From positions 1 through 62,807 of the forward strand of contig NZ_QKVM01000038.1 of NCBI RefSeq assembly GCF_003231305.1: 62,807 nucleotides of DNA, read 5' to 3'. Positions within the stretch are counted from its first letter, which is position 1. Every line of letters begins with the position of its first letter. A program made the translations under genes and the position numbers. Positions 24,656 to 34,567 of the stretch are shown here, piece by piece. Source of the stretch: Pseudomonas sichuanensis (lineage in GTDB: Bacteria > Pseudomonadota > Gammaproteobacteria > Pseudomonadales > Pseudomonadaceae). Under the pieces are notes generated by a model. That model had not been told where the DNA came from. It worked only from the letters and a program-made list of their open reading frames with translations, and made no database searches.

Positions 24656-25543
24656 TCACCACCGCCAGCGGCTGACAGCGACTGCGTCGTGGGCATGCAG
24701 GCTCTCTGCATGTTCCACGCGCACGCTGAACGCGCTCACCCACGGCAACTGGCGCAACGCCAGGTGCAGGCGCCGCGCGGCGTCCTCGCAGAACATCAGG
24801 TTCTGCCCGTTCGCCAGGGCGAATGCCTGTTCGTCGGCACGCTTCACGGCGGTTTGCACGGCTGTTCCCAGGGCTTGCTCGGCCCGGTCGATCAGTTCAG
24901 TCAGTGGCCACGCATCAGCGCCTGGCCGCACCTGTAGCTTGGCCATGCTCCGTTGGCTGTGCGGTGTGGCGACGATGCCACTGCTGCTGCCCAGCCATTG
25001 GCGTACGCTGTCTCGGTCCAGCGGTTGGCTGGCGAAATCCTGGTCGAACTGCGCCTGGATGAGCTGCCGGGCCAGTGCAGCCGAGCAGGGGCAAGTGGAG
25101 GAGTAGGGAATATCCACGGATAGTTCCACGTGGAACATTTCATCTTTCAGCTGTGCATCGAGCCGTACCGGATAGCGTTTCCATCCGGCCAGAGGGCTGA
25201 TCAACGCTGGGCGTTTGAGCAGATGATCGAACTCCAGGCGCAAGTACGCCGTGCTGGAAAGGCCCTGGTGGCTGAAGAGAAACTGCTCGAGGGTCTGGCG
25301 AATCAGCGGCAGGCTCAAGGGCTGGTGTTCGAGCGCTTCCAACGCCAGGTACAAGCGCGACATGTGAATACCACGCGCAGAACCTTCGTCCAGGCTGACG
25401 CCTGCGCTGGCATGGGCGCTCAGGCCGCGGCCTTCCACCTGCAGCGGCAGGGCGATGCCGCACATGCCTACCCAGTCCAGCGGCAAGCTGTGTTGGCTGC
25501 TTTGCGTGGCGATATCGGGCAGGGAAAGGCTAAGGCTGGTCAT
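24656..25543 (-). CDS. folE2: GTP cyclohydrolase FolE2 (type IB)
   Basis: This 295-residue enzyme carries out the first step of folate synthesis, from GTP to dihydroneopterin triphosphate. The conserved PYSSTCPCSAA cysteine segment and a C-terminal GQNLMFCEDAAR support the COG1469/FolE2 family. FolE2 works with manganese instead of zinc and is normally made under zinc limitation, replacing FolE. The start at 25543 was chosen by homology. With the small secreted protein upstream it reads leftwards from the Zur-like palindrome at 26000. Confidence 0.92.
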   Translation of the reverse strand: MTSLSLSLPDIATQSSQHSLPLDWVGMCGIALPLQVEGRGLSAHASAGVSLDEGSARGIHMSRLYLALEALEHQPLSLPLIRQTLEQFLFSHQGLSSTAYLRLEFDHLLKRPALISPLAGWKRYPVRLDAQLKDEMFHVELSVDIPYSSTCPCSAALARQLIQAQFDQDFASQPLDRDSVRQWLGSSSGIVATPHSQRSMAKLQVRPGADAWPLTELIDRAEQALGTAVQTAVKRADEQAFALANGQNLMFCEDAARRLHLALRQLPWVSAFSVRVEHAESLHAHDAVAVSRWRW

Positions 25544-25568
25544 GAAAGGTGTCCTGAAAAAGTAGGGC

Positions 25569-25946
25569 TCAACGGCAACCACCGAGCAGGCTGCAGTGCA
25601 GATCGAAGCGCTGGCCGCTGGAGCTCGAGACGCGATTGAGGGTGGTCCAGCCGATACGCCGGCTGTAACCGACCCAGGCTTCGCCATCGCTGGCCAGGCC
25701 AGTGAAGAAGGTGAGCGTGCCGTAGCGGCTGTTGGTTTGTGCCCACAGCCGTTTGCCCTGCACTTCGTAACCGCGCAGGTAGAAGGTGCTGCCTGCGCTG
25801 CGCACGCTGTAGTAGTTGCCCTTGCTGTCCTGGCAGGCCAACAGCGTGGCGCTGCGCGTACACAGCGCCAGGTCGGTGCGGGGCATGGCCAGTAAAGAGG
25901 CCGGCAGGGCAATCAGCAGCAATGCGCTGGCATGGGGCAATTTCAT
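25569..25946 (-). CDS. small secreted protein of the zinc-limitation cluster
   Basis: This gene encodes 125 residues with a signal peptide (cleavage near SLLAMP, about residue 22) and a mature domain rich in Tyr, Trp, Gly and Ser with four Cys. I do not recognise a named family. It is the first gene leftwards from the Zur-like site and lies 25 bases ahead of folE2, so it is likely co-transcribed and zinc-repressed. A periplasmic or cell-surface role is inferred from the signal peptide only. Confidence 0.65.
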   Translation of the reverse strand: MKLPHASALLLIALPASLLAMPRTDLALCTRSATLLACQDSKGNYYSVRSAGSTFYLRGYEVQGKRLWAQTNSRYGTLTFFTGLASDGEAWVGYSRRIGWTTLNRVSSSSGQRFDLHCSLLGGCR

Positions 25947-25999
25947 CGATGAGGCACTCCAGGCAACCCTTTGGTCGAGACGGCTTGGCGAAATTGTAT

Positions 26000-26014
26000 T
26001 GTTATAATATAACA
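26000..26014. promoter_or_regulatory. Zur box
   Basis: TGTTATAATATAACA is a perfect seven-plus-one-plus-seven palindrome matching the proteobacterial Zur consensus (GTTATAATATAAC). It lies between the leftward secreted protein/folE2 pair and the rightward zigA-like operon and can repress both under zinc sufficiency. Confidence 0.85.
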
Positions 26015-26060
26015 TGACGCAATGCATCGTTTCGAATGCGCCTGCCCGATGAGGTCCGTC

Positions 26061-27265
<1,205 letters not shown>

Positions 27266-27269
<4 letters not shown>

Positions 27270-27898
27270 GGCTGGCGGCCCGGGTTGTGGATATCTGCCA
27301 GGTCTTCGGGCCGTCACCCACGGTGATGACCGACATTCTCAAGGATGGCGTCAACCTGGCCGTCTGGCAGCGCCAGTTGCCTGCCCAGGTCGAGGATTTC
27401 TGTGCGCTGGTGCTGAGCCTCGGCCAGACACTGGCGGACGAGCGGGTGATCGATGTCGACGAGCAGCAACCGCCACAGTTGCCGGGGCTGCTCAGGGAAG
27501 CGGCCGATCTGCATGGCTACGAAGGTTTCGTCGCCGATGTGGCATGGCTGGTGGCGGCCTACACCTGCCTGCTCGGTGCACGGCGCATCGGCTTGCGCCT
27601 GCGGGTACTGGATGGCGCGATGTGCCCGCGTTTCCATGTGGATAACGTGCCGGTGCGCCTGCTCACCACCTATGCCGGTAGCGGCAGCCAATGGCTGGAG
27701 GAGGGCGCGATTGACCGTTCAAGGTTGCAACTCGATCAAGCTGCTGTGGATAACATCCGCCAGTTGGCGGCGGGTGACGTGGCGCTGCTCAAGGGCGAGA
27801 AATGGATTGGTAATGAAGGTGCAGGCCTTGTCCACCGCTCGCCGCTGACGGCGCCCGGCGAGCGACGCCTGCTGCTCAGCCTTGACTGGCTGGCCTGA
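27266..27898 (+). CDS. DUF1826 protein
   Basis: The product has 210 residues. DUF1826 proteins are found almost only beside COG0523 GTPases in Zur regulons, which is exactly the setting here (ATGA overlap with zigA, second GTPase gene 39 bases downstream). The conserved central part CPRFHVDNVPVRLLTTYAGSGS contains Cys, His and Asp that could coordinate a metal, resembling a cupin/dioxygenase-like site. The function is not known. Three DnaA-box-like nonamers lie in or near this gene. Confidence 0.8.
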
Positions 27899-27937
27899 CG
27901 GGGCATAGTGGGCCACGCACTTGCCTGATACCTACTT

Positions 27938-28912
27938 ATGTTGCAGAACATTCCCACCCATGTAATCGCAGGCCCTCTGGGCGCCGGCAAGACCAGCCTG
28001 ATCCGCCAGTTGCTGGTGCAGCGCCCGGCCAACGAGCGCTGGGCGGTGCTGGTCAACGAGTTCGGGCAGATCGGCCTGGACGCGGCACTTCTGGCGCGTG
28101 ATGACGATGGCATTGCCATCGGTGAAGTGGCGGGGGGTTGCCTGTGTTGTGTCAATGGCATGCCGTTCCAGGTTGGTCTAGGCCGCTTGCTGCGCAAGGC
28201 GCGCCCGGACCGGCTGTTCATCGAGCCTTCTGGGCTGGGTCATCCCCGGCAATTGCTGCAGCAGTTGGGGCAGGCGCCGTGGCAGGCTGTGCTGGCCGTG
28301 CAGCCGCTGGTGATGGTGCTGGATGCCCAGGCACTGGCCAAGGAACAATCGCTGCCTGAAGCGCAACAGGCGGCTTTATCGGCAACCGCACTCGTGGTTT
28401 TCAATAAGTCGGCATCTGTGGATGAAGCCAAGCGCCTGTTGATAACTGCGCGATTCCCCGGGCTGCCGGGGGTCTGGACGGATCATGGGTCCTTGCCGTT
28501 GGACCGCTTGCCAGGTTTGTCCACAGTCGCTGACGTCGACGCAGCTTTGCAGCGGCTGGCTGTGGGCAAATCTATCGCCGCACCGTCAGCGCTGTGGACA
28601 GATCCATCCGAGCCGATCTGCCAGGCCAGTGAGGGTGAAGGGGGTTGGAGTGTGGGTTGGCGCTGGCACCCCAGTCAGCGTTTCGATCCTGTGCTGTTGA
28701 ACGCCTTTTTGCATGCCTGGCCATGGCGCCGGGCCAAAGGGGTTATCCACAGCCAGCAAGGCTGGCAGTCGTTCAACGGCCTTGAAGGCCACGAGCCCGA
28801 GTGGCAGCCAAGCGAGTGGCGCAGGGATTCACGCATGGAGTTGATCTTCGCCCAGGCCCAGCCATTGGCCGAGCTGCAAGCCGCGCTGGCGGCGTGCCGA
28901 CTGGGTGGCTGA
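27938..28912 (+). CDS. second G3E-family (CobW/YjiA-like) GTPase
   Basis: The product has 324 residues, with Walker A AGPLGAGKTSLIRQ, metal motif GGCLCCVNG (CxCC) and the G3E glutamate in EPSGLGHP. It is shorter than the upstream ZigA-type protein and of another COG0523 branch, so the operon carries two metal-chaperone GTPases with probably different clients. It ends the Zur-controlled operon and its stop touches that of the convergent DUF3301 gene. Confidence 0.82.
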   Translation: MLQNIPTHVIAGPLGAGKTSLIRQLLVQRPANERWAVLVNEFGQIGLDAALLARDDDGIAIGEVAGGCLCCVNGMPFQVGLGRLLRKARPDRLFIEPSGLGHPRQLLQQLGQAPWQAVLAVQPLVMVLDAQALAKEQSLPEAQQAALSATALVVFNKSASVDEAKRLLITARFPGLPGVWTDHGSLPLDRLPGLSTVADVDAALQRLAVGKSIAAPSALWTDPSEPICQASEGEGGWSVGWRWHPSQRFDPVLLNAFLHAWPWRRAKGVIHSQQGWQSFNGLEGHEPEWQPSEWRRDSRMELIFAQAQPLAELQAALAACRLGG

Positions 28913-29305
28913 TCAGTTGTGCCAGCGGTTGTGCTCCTGGCGCCACTGCTGCATCTCGATGACGTTGTCGGTGCGTGGCGGGGTCTTGATCTCGAAGGGG
29001 TAGGGCGCCAGCTCGATCTGCACACTGTGCGCGCCGAACTGTGTGACGGTACCCGGGTGGCGTTGCTCGCCGGTGACGGTGAACTCGAAGTTGTAGATGC
29101 GTGCCAGGCGCTTGCGGCCATTGGCGTCACGCACGAATGCGATGCGTTTGAGCGCCACGGCGTCGTCCAGCAGCTCCAGGTCGAGCTTTTCGCAATGCTG
29201 CTTTACCCTGGCCAGGGCTTTTTCGCGCAGCCCGTGGTTGTGCCACAGCCAGGCGCCGGCAGTCGCCACCAGCATCAGGACGAAGACGTTTTCGAGGGTC
29301 AGCAT
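28913..29305 (-). CDS. DUF3301 protein
   Basis: The 130-residue product has one N-terminal membrane helix (about residues 5-21) followed by a soluble basic domain containing DLELLDDAVALKRI and a C-terminal HNRWHN. It is a conserved gammaproteobacterial family of unknown function. It converges on the GTPase gene with no gap and is divergent from pdxY. Confidence 0.8.
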   Translation of the reverse strand: MLTLENVFVLMLVATAGAWLWHNHGLREKALARVKQHCEKLDLELLDDAVALKRIAFVRDANGRKRLARIYNFEFTVTGEQRHPGTVTQFGAHSVQIELAPYPFEIKTPPRTDNVIEMQQWRQEHNRWHN

Positions 29306-29425
29306 TTGCGTAAGCTCCAGACAGGTCGAGCCAGCTTAACTGTGCCGCTGGCCTGTCGTACAGATGGCATTCGGGTTCATACTGCGGGCCGCACATTTGT
29401 TCACACAGTTTCGGAATCGTCCTGC

Positions 29426-30298
29426 ATGAAACGTACACCGCATCTGCTCGCCATTCAGTCCCACGTGGTCTTTGGACATGCCGGCAACAGCGCCGCGGTG
29501 TTTCCGATGCAACGGGTCGGGGTCAACGTCTGGCCACTCAACACCGTGCAGTTCTCCAATCACACTCAGTATGGACAGTGGTCGGGGGAAGTGCTTGCTC
29601 CAGCGCAAATTCCTGCGTTGGTGGAAGGCATTTCCAACATCGGCGAACTGGGCCATTGCGATGCGGTGCTGTCGGGTTACCTGGGCAGTGCCGAGCAAGG
29701 GCGGGCAATCCTGGCCGGTGTCGCGCGGATCAAGGCGGTCAACCCCAAGGCGCTGTACCTGTGCGACCCGGTCATGGGCCACGCCGAGAAAGGCTGCATC
29801 GTGCCCGCCGAGGTGAGCGAATTCCTGCTCGAGCAGGCCGCCGCCCAAGCCGACATCCTCTGCCCCAACCAGCTGGAGCTGGACAGCTTCTGCGGGCGCA
29901 AGGCGCAGTCCCTTGAAGATTGCGTCGGCATGGCCCGTGGCCTGCTGGAGCGTGGGCCGCAGGTGGTGCTGGTCAAGCACCTGAGTTATCCGGGGCGCGC
30001 GGAGGATGCGTTCGAGATGCTGTTGGTGACGGCCAAGGAAAGCTGGCACCTGCGTCGCCCGCTGCTGGCCTTCCCGCGTCAGCCGGTGGGGGTGGGCGAC
30101 CTCACCTCAGGGCTGTTCCTGGCCCGGGTGCTGCTCGGCGACAGCTGGGTGCAGGCATTCGAGTTCGCCGCGGCCGCAGTGCATGAGGTGCTGCTGGAAA
30201 CCCAGGCCTGCGCCAGCTACGAACTGCAACTGGTGCGGGCCCAGGACCGCATTGCCCACCCGCGCGTGCGCTTCGAGGCGCAGCGCCTGGTTTATTAA
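29426..30298 (+). CDS. pdxY: pyridoxal kinase PdxY
   Basis: This 290-residue ribokinase-family enzyme phosphorylates pyridoxal in the B6 salvage pathway. The N-terminal AIQSHVVFGHAGNSAAVFPMQ and the catalytic GVGDLTSGLF segment (Asp base) identify it; the CDPVMGHAEKG motif is also present. Its stop overlaps that of the convergent thioesterase gene. Confidence 0.92.
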   Translation: MKRTPHLLAIQSHVVFGHAGNSAAVFPMQRVGVNVWPLNTVQFSNHTQYGQWSGEVLAPAQIPALVEGISNIGELGHCDAVLSGYLGSAEQGRAILAGVARIKAVNPKALYLCDPVMGHAEKGCIVPAEVSEFLLEQAAAQADILCPNQLELDSFCGRKAQSLEDCVGMARGLLERGPQVVLVKHLSYPGRAEDAFEMLLVTAKESWHLRRPLLAFPRQPVGVGDLTSGLFLARVLLGDSWVQAFEFAAAAVHEVLLETQACASYELQLVRAQDRIAHPRVRFEAQRLVY

Positions 30299-30780
30299 AT
30301 GGCGTCGGTCTTCAGGTCCTGATAGCGCTGCTCCAGCTCCTGGCGGATCTGGCGGCGCTGTTGGCCCTGCAGGAAACGGCGCTTTTCTTCGCTGTTGAGC
30401 GGTTGGCGCGGCGGCACCTTCACCGGGCGACGATCATCGTCCACGGCGACCATGGTGAAGAAGCAGCTGTTGGAATGGCGTACCGAACGCTCGCGGATGT
30501 TCTCGGTGACCACCTTGATGCCCACCTCCATCGAGGTATTGCCGGTGTAGTTGACCGATGCCAGGAAGGTCACCAGCTCACCGACGTGCACCGGCTCGCG
30601 GAAAATCACCTGGTCCACCGACAAGGTGACCACGTAGGTGCCGGCATAACGGCTGGCGCAGGCGTAGGCGACTTCGTCGAGGTACTTGAGCAGGGTGCCG
30701 CCGTGTACGTTGCCAGAGAAGTTGGCCATGTCCGGTGTCATCAGGACGGTCATAGTCAACTGGGCGTTTCCAGGTTCCAT
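30295..30780 (-). CDS. acyl-CoA thioesterase (hotdog fold, YciA/BACH type)
   Basis: This 161-residue single-hotdog protein has the family core NFSGNVHGGTLLKYLDEVAY and DRVAF-like VDQVIFREPV. Such enzymes hydrolyse acyl-CoA esters as hexamers. The ATG at 30780 matches the usual N-terminus MEPGNAQL; the frame remains open further upstream. Confidence 0.87.
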   Translation of the reverse strand: MEPGNAQLTMTVLMTPDMANFSGNVHGGTLLKYLDEVAYACASRYAGTYVVTLSVDQVIFREPVHVGELVTFLASVNYTGNTSMEVGIKVVTENIRERSVRHSNSCFFTMVAVDDDRRPVKVPPRQPLNSEEKRRFLQGQQRRQIRQELEQRYQDLKTDAI

Positions 30781-31105
30781 AGTGAGCTCACGGTGAAGTT
30801 GCGCTGAAGCGGGGCTGGTATCTGCTGACACTTCTGTTCCCCTCATAGAGGTTTCCCATCCTGGTACGGGACGTCGGCTGACGCTCCATCGTCACGCCGA
30901 TCTTGCCATCAGCGGCGCCGGTTCGGCCGATCTGTTTCTGCATATTGCATCGGCATTTTGCGGCAGGGCGCGATGTTAACCTGACGGGGCCCATGCAACG
31001 TGGGCTTTTCCATCTATTACAACAGTATGTGCCTGCTTTCTGCGTCAGACGTTTCCGACGGAGGAGTGGTCCGCCACGTGCATCGACACAAGGAGTACTC
31101 GCGCC
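30781..31105. other. intergenic region between thioesterase and CPA2 antiporter
   Basis: This 325-bp divergent spacer contains a weak hairpin with GCCCA/TGGGC arms (30989-31005) followed by TTTTCC, and AAGGAG before the antiporter ATG. No gene is visible. Confidence 0.5.
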
Positions 31106-32866
31106 ATGCATGCCATCAGTTTCATCCAGGATCTGGCGGTGATCATGCTGGTCGCCGGAGTGGTCACCATCCTCTTCCATCGTCTCAAGCAGCCCGTGGT
31201 GCTGGGCTACATCGTTGCCGGCTTCATCATCGGCCCGCACACCCCCCCCTTCGGCCTGATCCACGACGAAGACACCATCAAGACCCTCGCCGAACTGGGG
31301 GTGATCTTCCTGATGTTCTGCCTGGGCCTTGAGTTCAGCCTGCGCAAGCTGTTCAAGGTCGGGGCCACGGCGTTCATCGCTGCGTTCCTGGAAATCGTGC
31401 TGATGATCTGGATCGGCTTCGAGATCGGCCGCTGGTTCGGCTGGAACACCATGGATTCGCTGTTCCTCGGGGCGATCCTGGCCATTTCCTCGACCACCAT
31501 CATCGTCAAGGCGCTAAACGACCTGAAGATGAAGAACGAGCGCTTCGCCCAGCTGATCTTCGGCGTGCTGATCGTCGAGGACATCCTGGGCATCGGCATC
31601 ATCGCATTGCTGTCGGGTATCGCCGTCAGTGGCACGGTCAGTTCCGGGGAAGTGTTCTCGACGGTGGGCAAGCTGTCGCTGTTCATGATCGTCGCGCTGG
31701 TCATCGGCATCCTGCTGGTGCCGCGGCTGCTGGCCTATGTGGCGAAATTCGAAAGCAACGAAATGCTGCTGATCACCGTGCTGGGGCTGTGCTTCGGTTT
31801 CTGCCTGCTGGTGGTGAAGCTCGAGTACAGCATGGTACTGGGGGCCTTCCTGATCGGCGCGATCATGGCCGAATCGCGCCAGTTGCTGAAGATCGAGCGG
31901 CTGATCGAGCCGGTTCGCGACCTGTTCAGCGCCATTTTCTTCGTTGCCATCGGCCTGATGATCGATCCCTCGATTTTGCTCGAGTACGCCTGGCCTATCG
32001 TGGTGATCACCCTGGCAGTGGTGCTGGGCAAGATGCTCTCCTGCGGCATGGGCGCATTCATCGCCGGCAATGACGGACGCACTTCGTTGCGGGTGGGCAT
32101 GGGCCTTTCGCAGATCGGTGAGTTCTCGTTCATCATCGCGGCGCTGGGCATGACCCTGCAGGTCACCAGCGACTTCCTGTACCCGGTCGCGGTGGCGGTG
32201 TCGGCCATCACCACGCTGCTCACGCCCTACCTGATCCGTGCGGCCGACCCGCTGTCGATCAAGTTGGGCAAGGTAATGCCGAGCCGCTTGTCACGGGTGC
32301 TGTCGCTGTATGGCGAGTGGTTGCGCAGCATCCAGCCCCAGGGCGAGGGCGCGATGCTGGCGGCGATGATCAGGCGGATCCTGTTGCAGGTAGGGGTCAA
32401 CCTGGCGCTGGTGATCGCGATCTTCTTCAGTGGCGGTTATTTCGCCGGGCGTATCGGCGAATGGCTCAGCGAGTGGGTGACGGATGTCAGCCAGCAGAAG
32501 GCCCTGATCTGGGGGGCGGCGCTGCTGCTGTCGCTGCCGTTCCTGATTGCGGCTTACCGCAAGCTCAAGGCGCTGTCGATGTTGCTGGCGGAGATGGGAG
32601 TCAAGCCGGAGATGGCCGGGCGGCACACGCAACGTGTGCGCAGGGTGGTCGCCGAAGTGATCCCGCTGCTGTCGTTGCTGGTGATTTTCCTGCTGCTGTC
32701 GGCACTGTCGGCAAGCATCCTGCCAACCAGCGAGCTGCTGTTGATCATTGCGGTGGTGGCGGCGGGGGTGGTGGCGTTGCTGTGGCGCTGGTTCATCCGC
32801 GTGCATACGCGGATGCAGATCGCCTTGCTGGAGACGCTGGAGAACAACCGCGATCATTCGCACTGA
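31106..32866 (+). CDS. CPA2-family (Kef-type) cation:proton antiporter
   Basis: This 586-residue membrane protein has about twelve N-terminal helices of the Na/H-exchanger fold (LGYIVAGFIIGPHTPP, AISSTTIIVKAL, LIVEDILGI with the conserved Glu-Asp, GMGLSQIGEFSF) and a C-terminal extension with two to three further helices instead of the RCK/TrkA-N nucleotide-binding domain of KefB/C. It probably exchanges potassium or sodium for protons; ligand gating like that of KefC is unlikely without the RCK domain. Confidence 0.87.
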   Translation: MHAISFIQDLAVIMLVAGVVTILFHRLKQPVVLGYIVAGFIIGPHTPPFGLIHDEDTIKTLAELGVIFLMFCLGLEFSLRKLFKVGATAFIAAFLEIVLMIWIGFEIGRWFGWNTMDSLFLGAILAISSTTIIVKALNDLKMKNERFAQLIFGVLIVEDILGIGIIALLSGIAVSGTVSSGEVFSTVGKLSLFMIVALVIGILLVPRLLAYVAKFESNEMLLITVLGLCFGFCLLVVKLEYSMVLGAFLIGAIMAESRQLLKIERLIEPVRDLFSAIFFVAIGLMIDPSILLEYAWPIVVITLAVVLGKMLSCGMGAFIAGNDGRTSLRVGMGLSQIGEFSFIIAALGMTLQVTSDFLYPVAVAVSAITTLLTPYLIRAADPLSIKLGKVMPSRLSRVLSLYGEWLRSIQPQGEGAMLAAMIRRILLQVGVNLALVIAIFFSGGYFAGRIGEWLSEWVTDVSQQKALIWGAALLLSLPFLIAAYRKLKALSMLLAEMGVKPEMAGRHTQRVRRVVAEVIPLLSLLVIFLLLSALSASILPTSELLLIIAVVAAGVVALLWRWFIRVHTRMQIALLETLENNRDHSH

Positions 32867-33006
32867 GCGAGGGAACGCTCTCTGCGCGAGATTTCATCGT
32901 CGTCCGAGGGGATGGAGCGGTAGCGATGTCGCCAGGCGCAGAAAGCCTGGCGATTCTACGGGTATTCAATGGCTATGGGCCATTACTTTATGCGGGTATT
33001 TCTCAT

Positions 33007-33414
33007 TCAGCTTTCCAGCCAGACATCCCGTGCCCAGTGCCAGACCGATTCCCAGCTGTCTTCACCGATGGCTTCTTCTTCCGCTTCCCAGAGCACTACG
33101 GTGCCGTCTTCTTCGACGCAGTAGTAGTTGTCACCGTCCTGGCACAGTGGGATCAGGTCACGCGGTACACCGGCGTCCCAGGCATTGGAGGCAACGTCCG
33201 GCAGGTAAGTATGGGATTGCGGGTCGGTGACGGTCACAGGTTCCAGCGAGCCGTACACGACATCGCTGACGGTCAGCAGGAACTCCTTGAACACGAACGG
33301 AATGTTGATGAACAGCTGTTCCTCGATCTCGACCAGTTGGTCTTCGTCGGGCAGCTCCAGCGGCACCGGTACCGGCTCGTTGGCTTCACGCAGTTGTTCG
33401 ATCACTTCTTCCAC
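33007..33414 (-). CDS. SMI1/KNR4-family protein
   Basis: The 135-residue acidic protein has the SMI1/KNR4 fold pattern: LPDEDQLVEIEEQLFINIP near the start, then FLLTVSDVVYGSLEPV and DLIPLCQDGDNYYCVEEDG. Stand-alone members are often immunity proteins against contact-dependent or type VI toxins, yet this one has no toxin gene next to it. It may be a housekeeping member conserved at this place in pseudomonads. Confidence 0.82.
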   Translation of the reverse strand: MEEVIEQLREANEPVPVPLELPDEDQLVEIEEQLFINIPFVFKEFLLTVSDVVYGSLEPVTVTDPQSHTYLPDVASNAWDAGVPRDLIPLCQDGDNYYCVEEDGTVVLWEAEEEAIGEDSWESVWHWARDVWLES

Positions 33415-33483
33415 GGTTCACATCCTCTAGCCTTGATGACAACGCTGCGCGTTATACCCTAGTAGGCCGCTCTGGCAAAAGCA

Positions 33484-33513
33484 AAAACCCCGGGACAGGC
33501 CCGGGGTTTTTTG
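33484..33513 (-). terminator. intrinsic terminator of the Tim44-like gene
   Basis: AAACCCCGGG and CCCGGGGTTT pair around ACAGG and are flanked by A and T runs on both sides, so it works in either direction. It lies just after the leftward gene ending at 33529. Confidence 0.85.
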
Positions 33514-33528
33514 TGCAACGTGCGCGGG

Positions 33529-34380
33529 TTAACCGTTTTGGCGGATACCGGCGAGCATCCAAGGCTGGTTTTCGCCTTGGGCGCGTTCCATGTGCCAGCT
33601 CTCGTTGAAAGCCTCGCCCTGGTCGAAGCGCGAGGTCTTCGACACGCCACGGAAGGTCAGAGTGGCGATGGTCTTGTCGGCGCGGTCGTCGACGCCTTCC
33701 AGCTGTACATCGAGGTCGTCGATGTAGGTGGACTGGAAGCCCTCACCCTGTTCGGCGCGCTCACGCTTGAGGAAGTCGAGCATTTGCGGGGTGACGAACT
33801 CGGCGATCTTGTCCATCTCGTTGGCGTCCCAGTGCTGCTGCAGCGACTGGAAATGCGAACGGGCGGCGGCCAGGAAGCTGGCTTCGTTGAACCAGGCCGG
33901 TGCGTTGATGGTCGGCGCGGCGGCAGCTGGTGCGGCGGAACCGCCGAAGATCGACTGCGGGGCGGCCTGCGGCTGGGCTTCGCGCTGGTACGGGGCGTGG
34001 CCGGCAGCAGCGTGTTGCGGCTGTTGCTGGCGACGGCGCGCGGCGATGAAGCGGAACACCAGGAAGGCGATCAGGCCCATGATCAGGAAGTCCATGATCT
34101 GCATGCCCTGGAAACCGTCACCCATGAACATGGAAGCCAGCAGGCCACCGGCGGCGAGGCCGGCCAGGGGGCCCAGCCAGCGCGAAGCGCCGCTGGCGGC
34201 GGCCGGCGCACGGCCTGGAGCGGTAGGTGCGGCGGCAGGTGTGGTCGGTGCGGCCTGGCGAGTCTGGTGCATGGGCGCTGCGCCCGAGCTCTTGCCGCCA
34301 CCGAAGCGCTTGGCGTTGGCGTCGAGGCTCAGCGTCAGGCCGACGCAGAGCGCCAGAGCGATGCTAAGAAAACGTTGCAT
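33529..34380 (-). CDS. Tim44-like domain membrane protein
   Basis: The protein has 283 residues: a signal peptide (cleavage after NA near residue 23), a Gly/Ser/Ala/Pro-rich low-complexity linker, two hydrophobic segments (about residues 68-85 and 95-112), another Pro/Gln-rich linker and a C-terminal Tim44-like domain of about 130 residues (AWFNEASFLAAARSHFQSLQ onward). The bacterial role of the domain is unclear. It is a single-gene unit with its own terminator. Confidence 0.83.
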   Translation of the reverse strand: MQRFLSIALALCVGLTLSLDANAKRFGGGKSSGAAPMHQTRQAAPTTPAAAPTAPGRAPAAASGASRWLGPLAGLAAGGLLASMFMGDGFQGMQIMDFLIMGLIAFLVFRFIAARRRQQQPQHAAAGHAPYQREAQPQAAPQSIFGGSAAPAAAAPTINAPAWFNEASFLAAARSHFQSLQQHWDANEMDKIAEFVTPQMLDFLKRERAEQGEGFQSTYIDDLDVQLEGVDDRADKTIATLTFRGVSKTSRFDQGEAFNESWHMERAQGENQPWMLAGIRQNG

Positions 34381-34509
34381 AAGTTGGGGGTTCCCATTTT
34401 GTGGATTGCACGCGCGTCATGGTGCACATGAACCTGTGACCATGGCTAGCGACAAGATGTTTCGAGCTTTTGCCTGACAGGTATCGAGTTTCGATGTTCC
34501 AGGCCTGCT

Positions 34510-34566
34510 AGATCATCGCGGGGCAAGCCCGCTCCCACGAACTTTCGTGCTTGCCCCGCGATCTGG
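34510..34566. repeat. REP-type hairpin
   Basis: ATCGCGGGGCAAGCCCGCTCCCACGAA and its facing copy GTGCTTGCCCCGCGAT form one large hairpin immediately after the uvrD stop. Confidence 0.8.
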
Positions 34567-34567
34567 C

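Noticed and set aside
33007..33414. SMI1/KNR4 protein as an immunity protein of a polymorphic toxin
   Set aside because: No toxin, VgrG, Rhs or CDI gene is adjacent; flanking genes are ordinary core genes.
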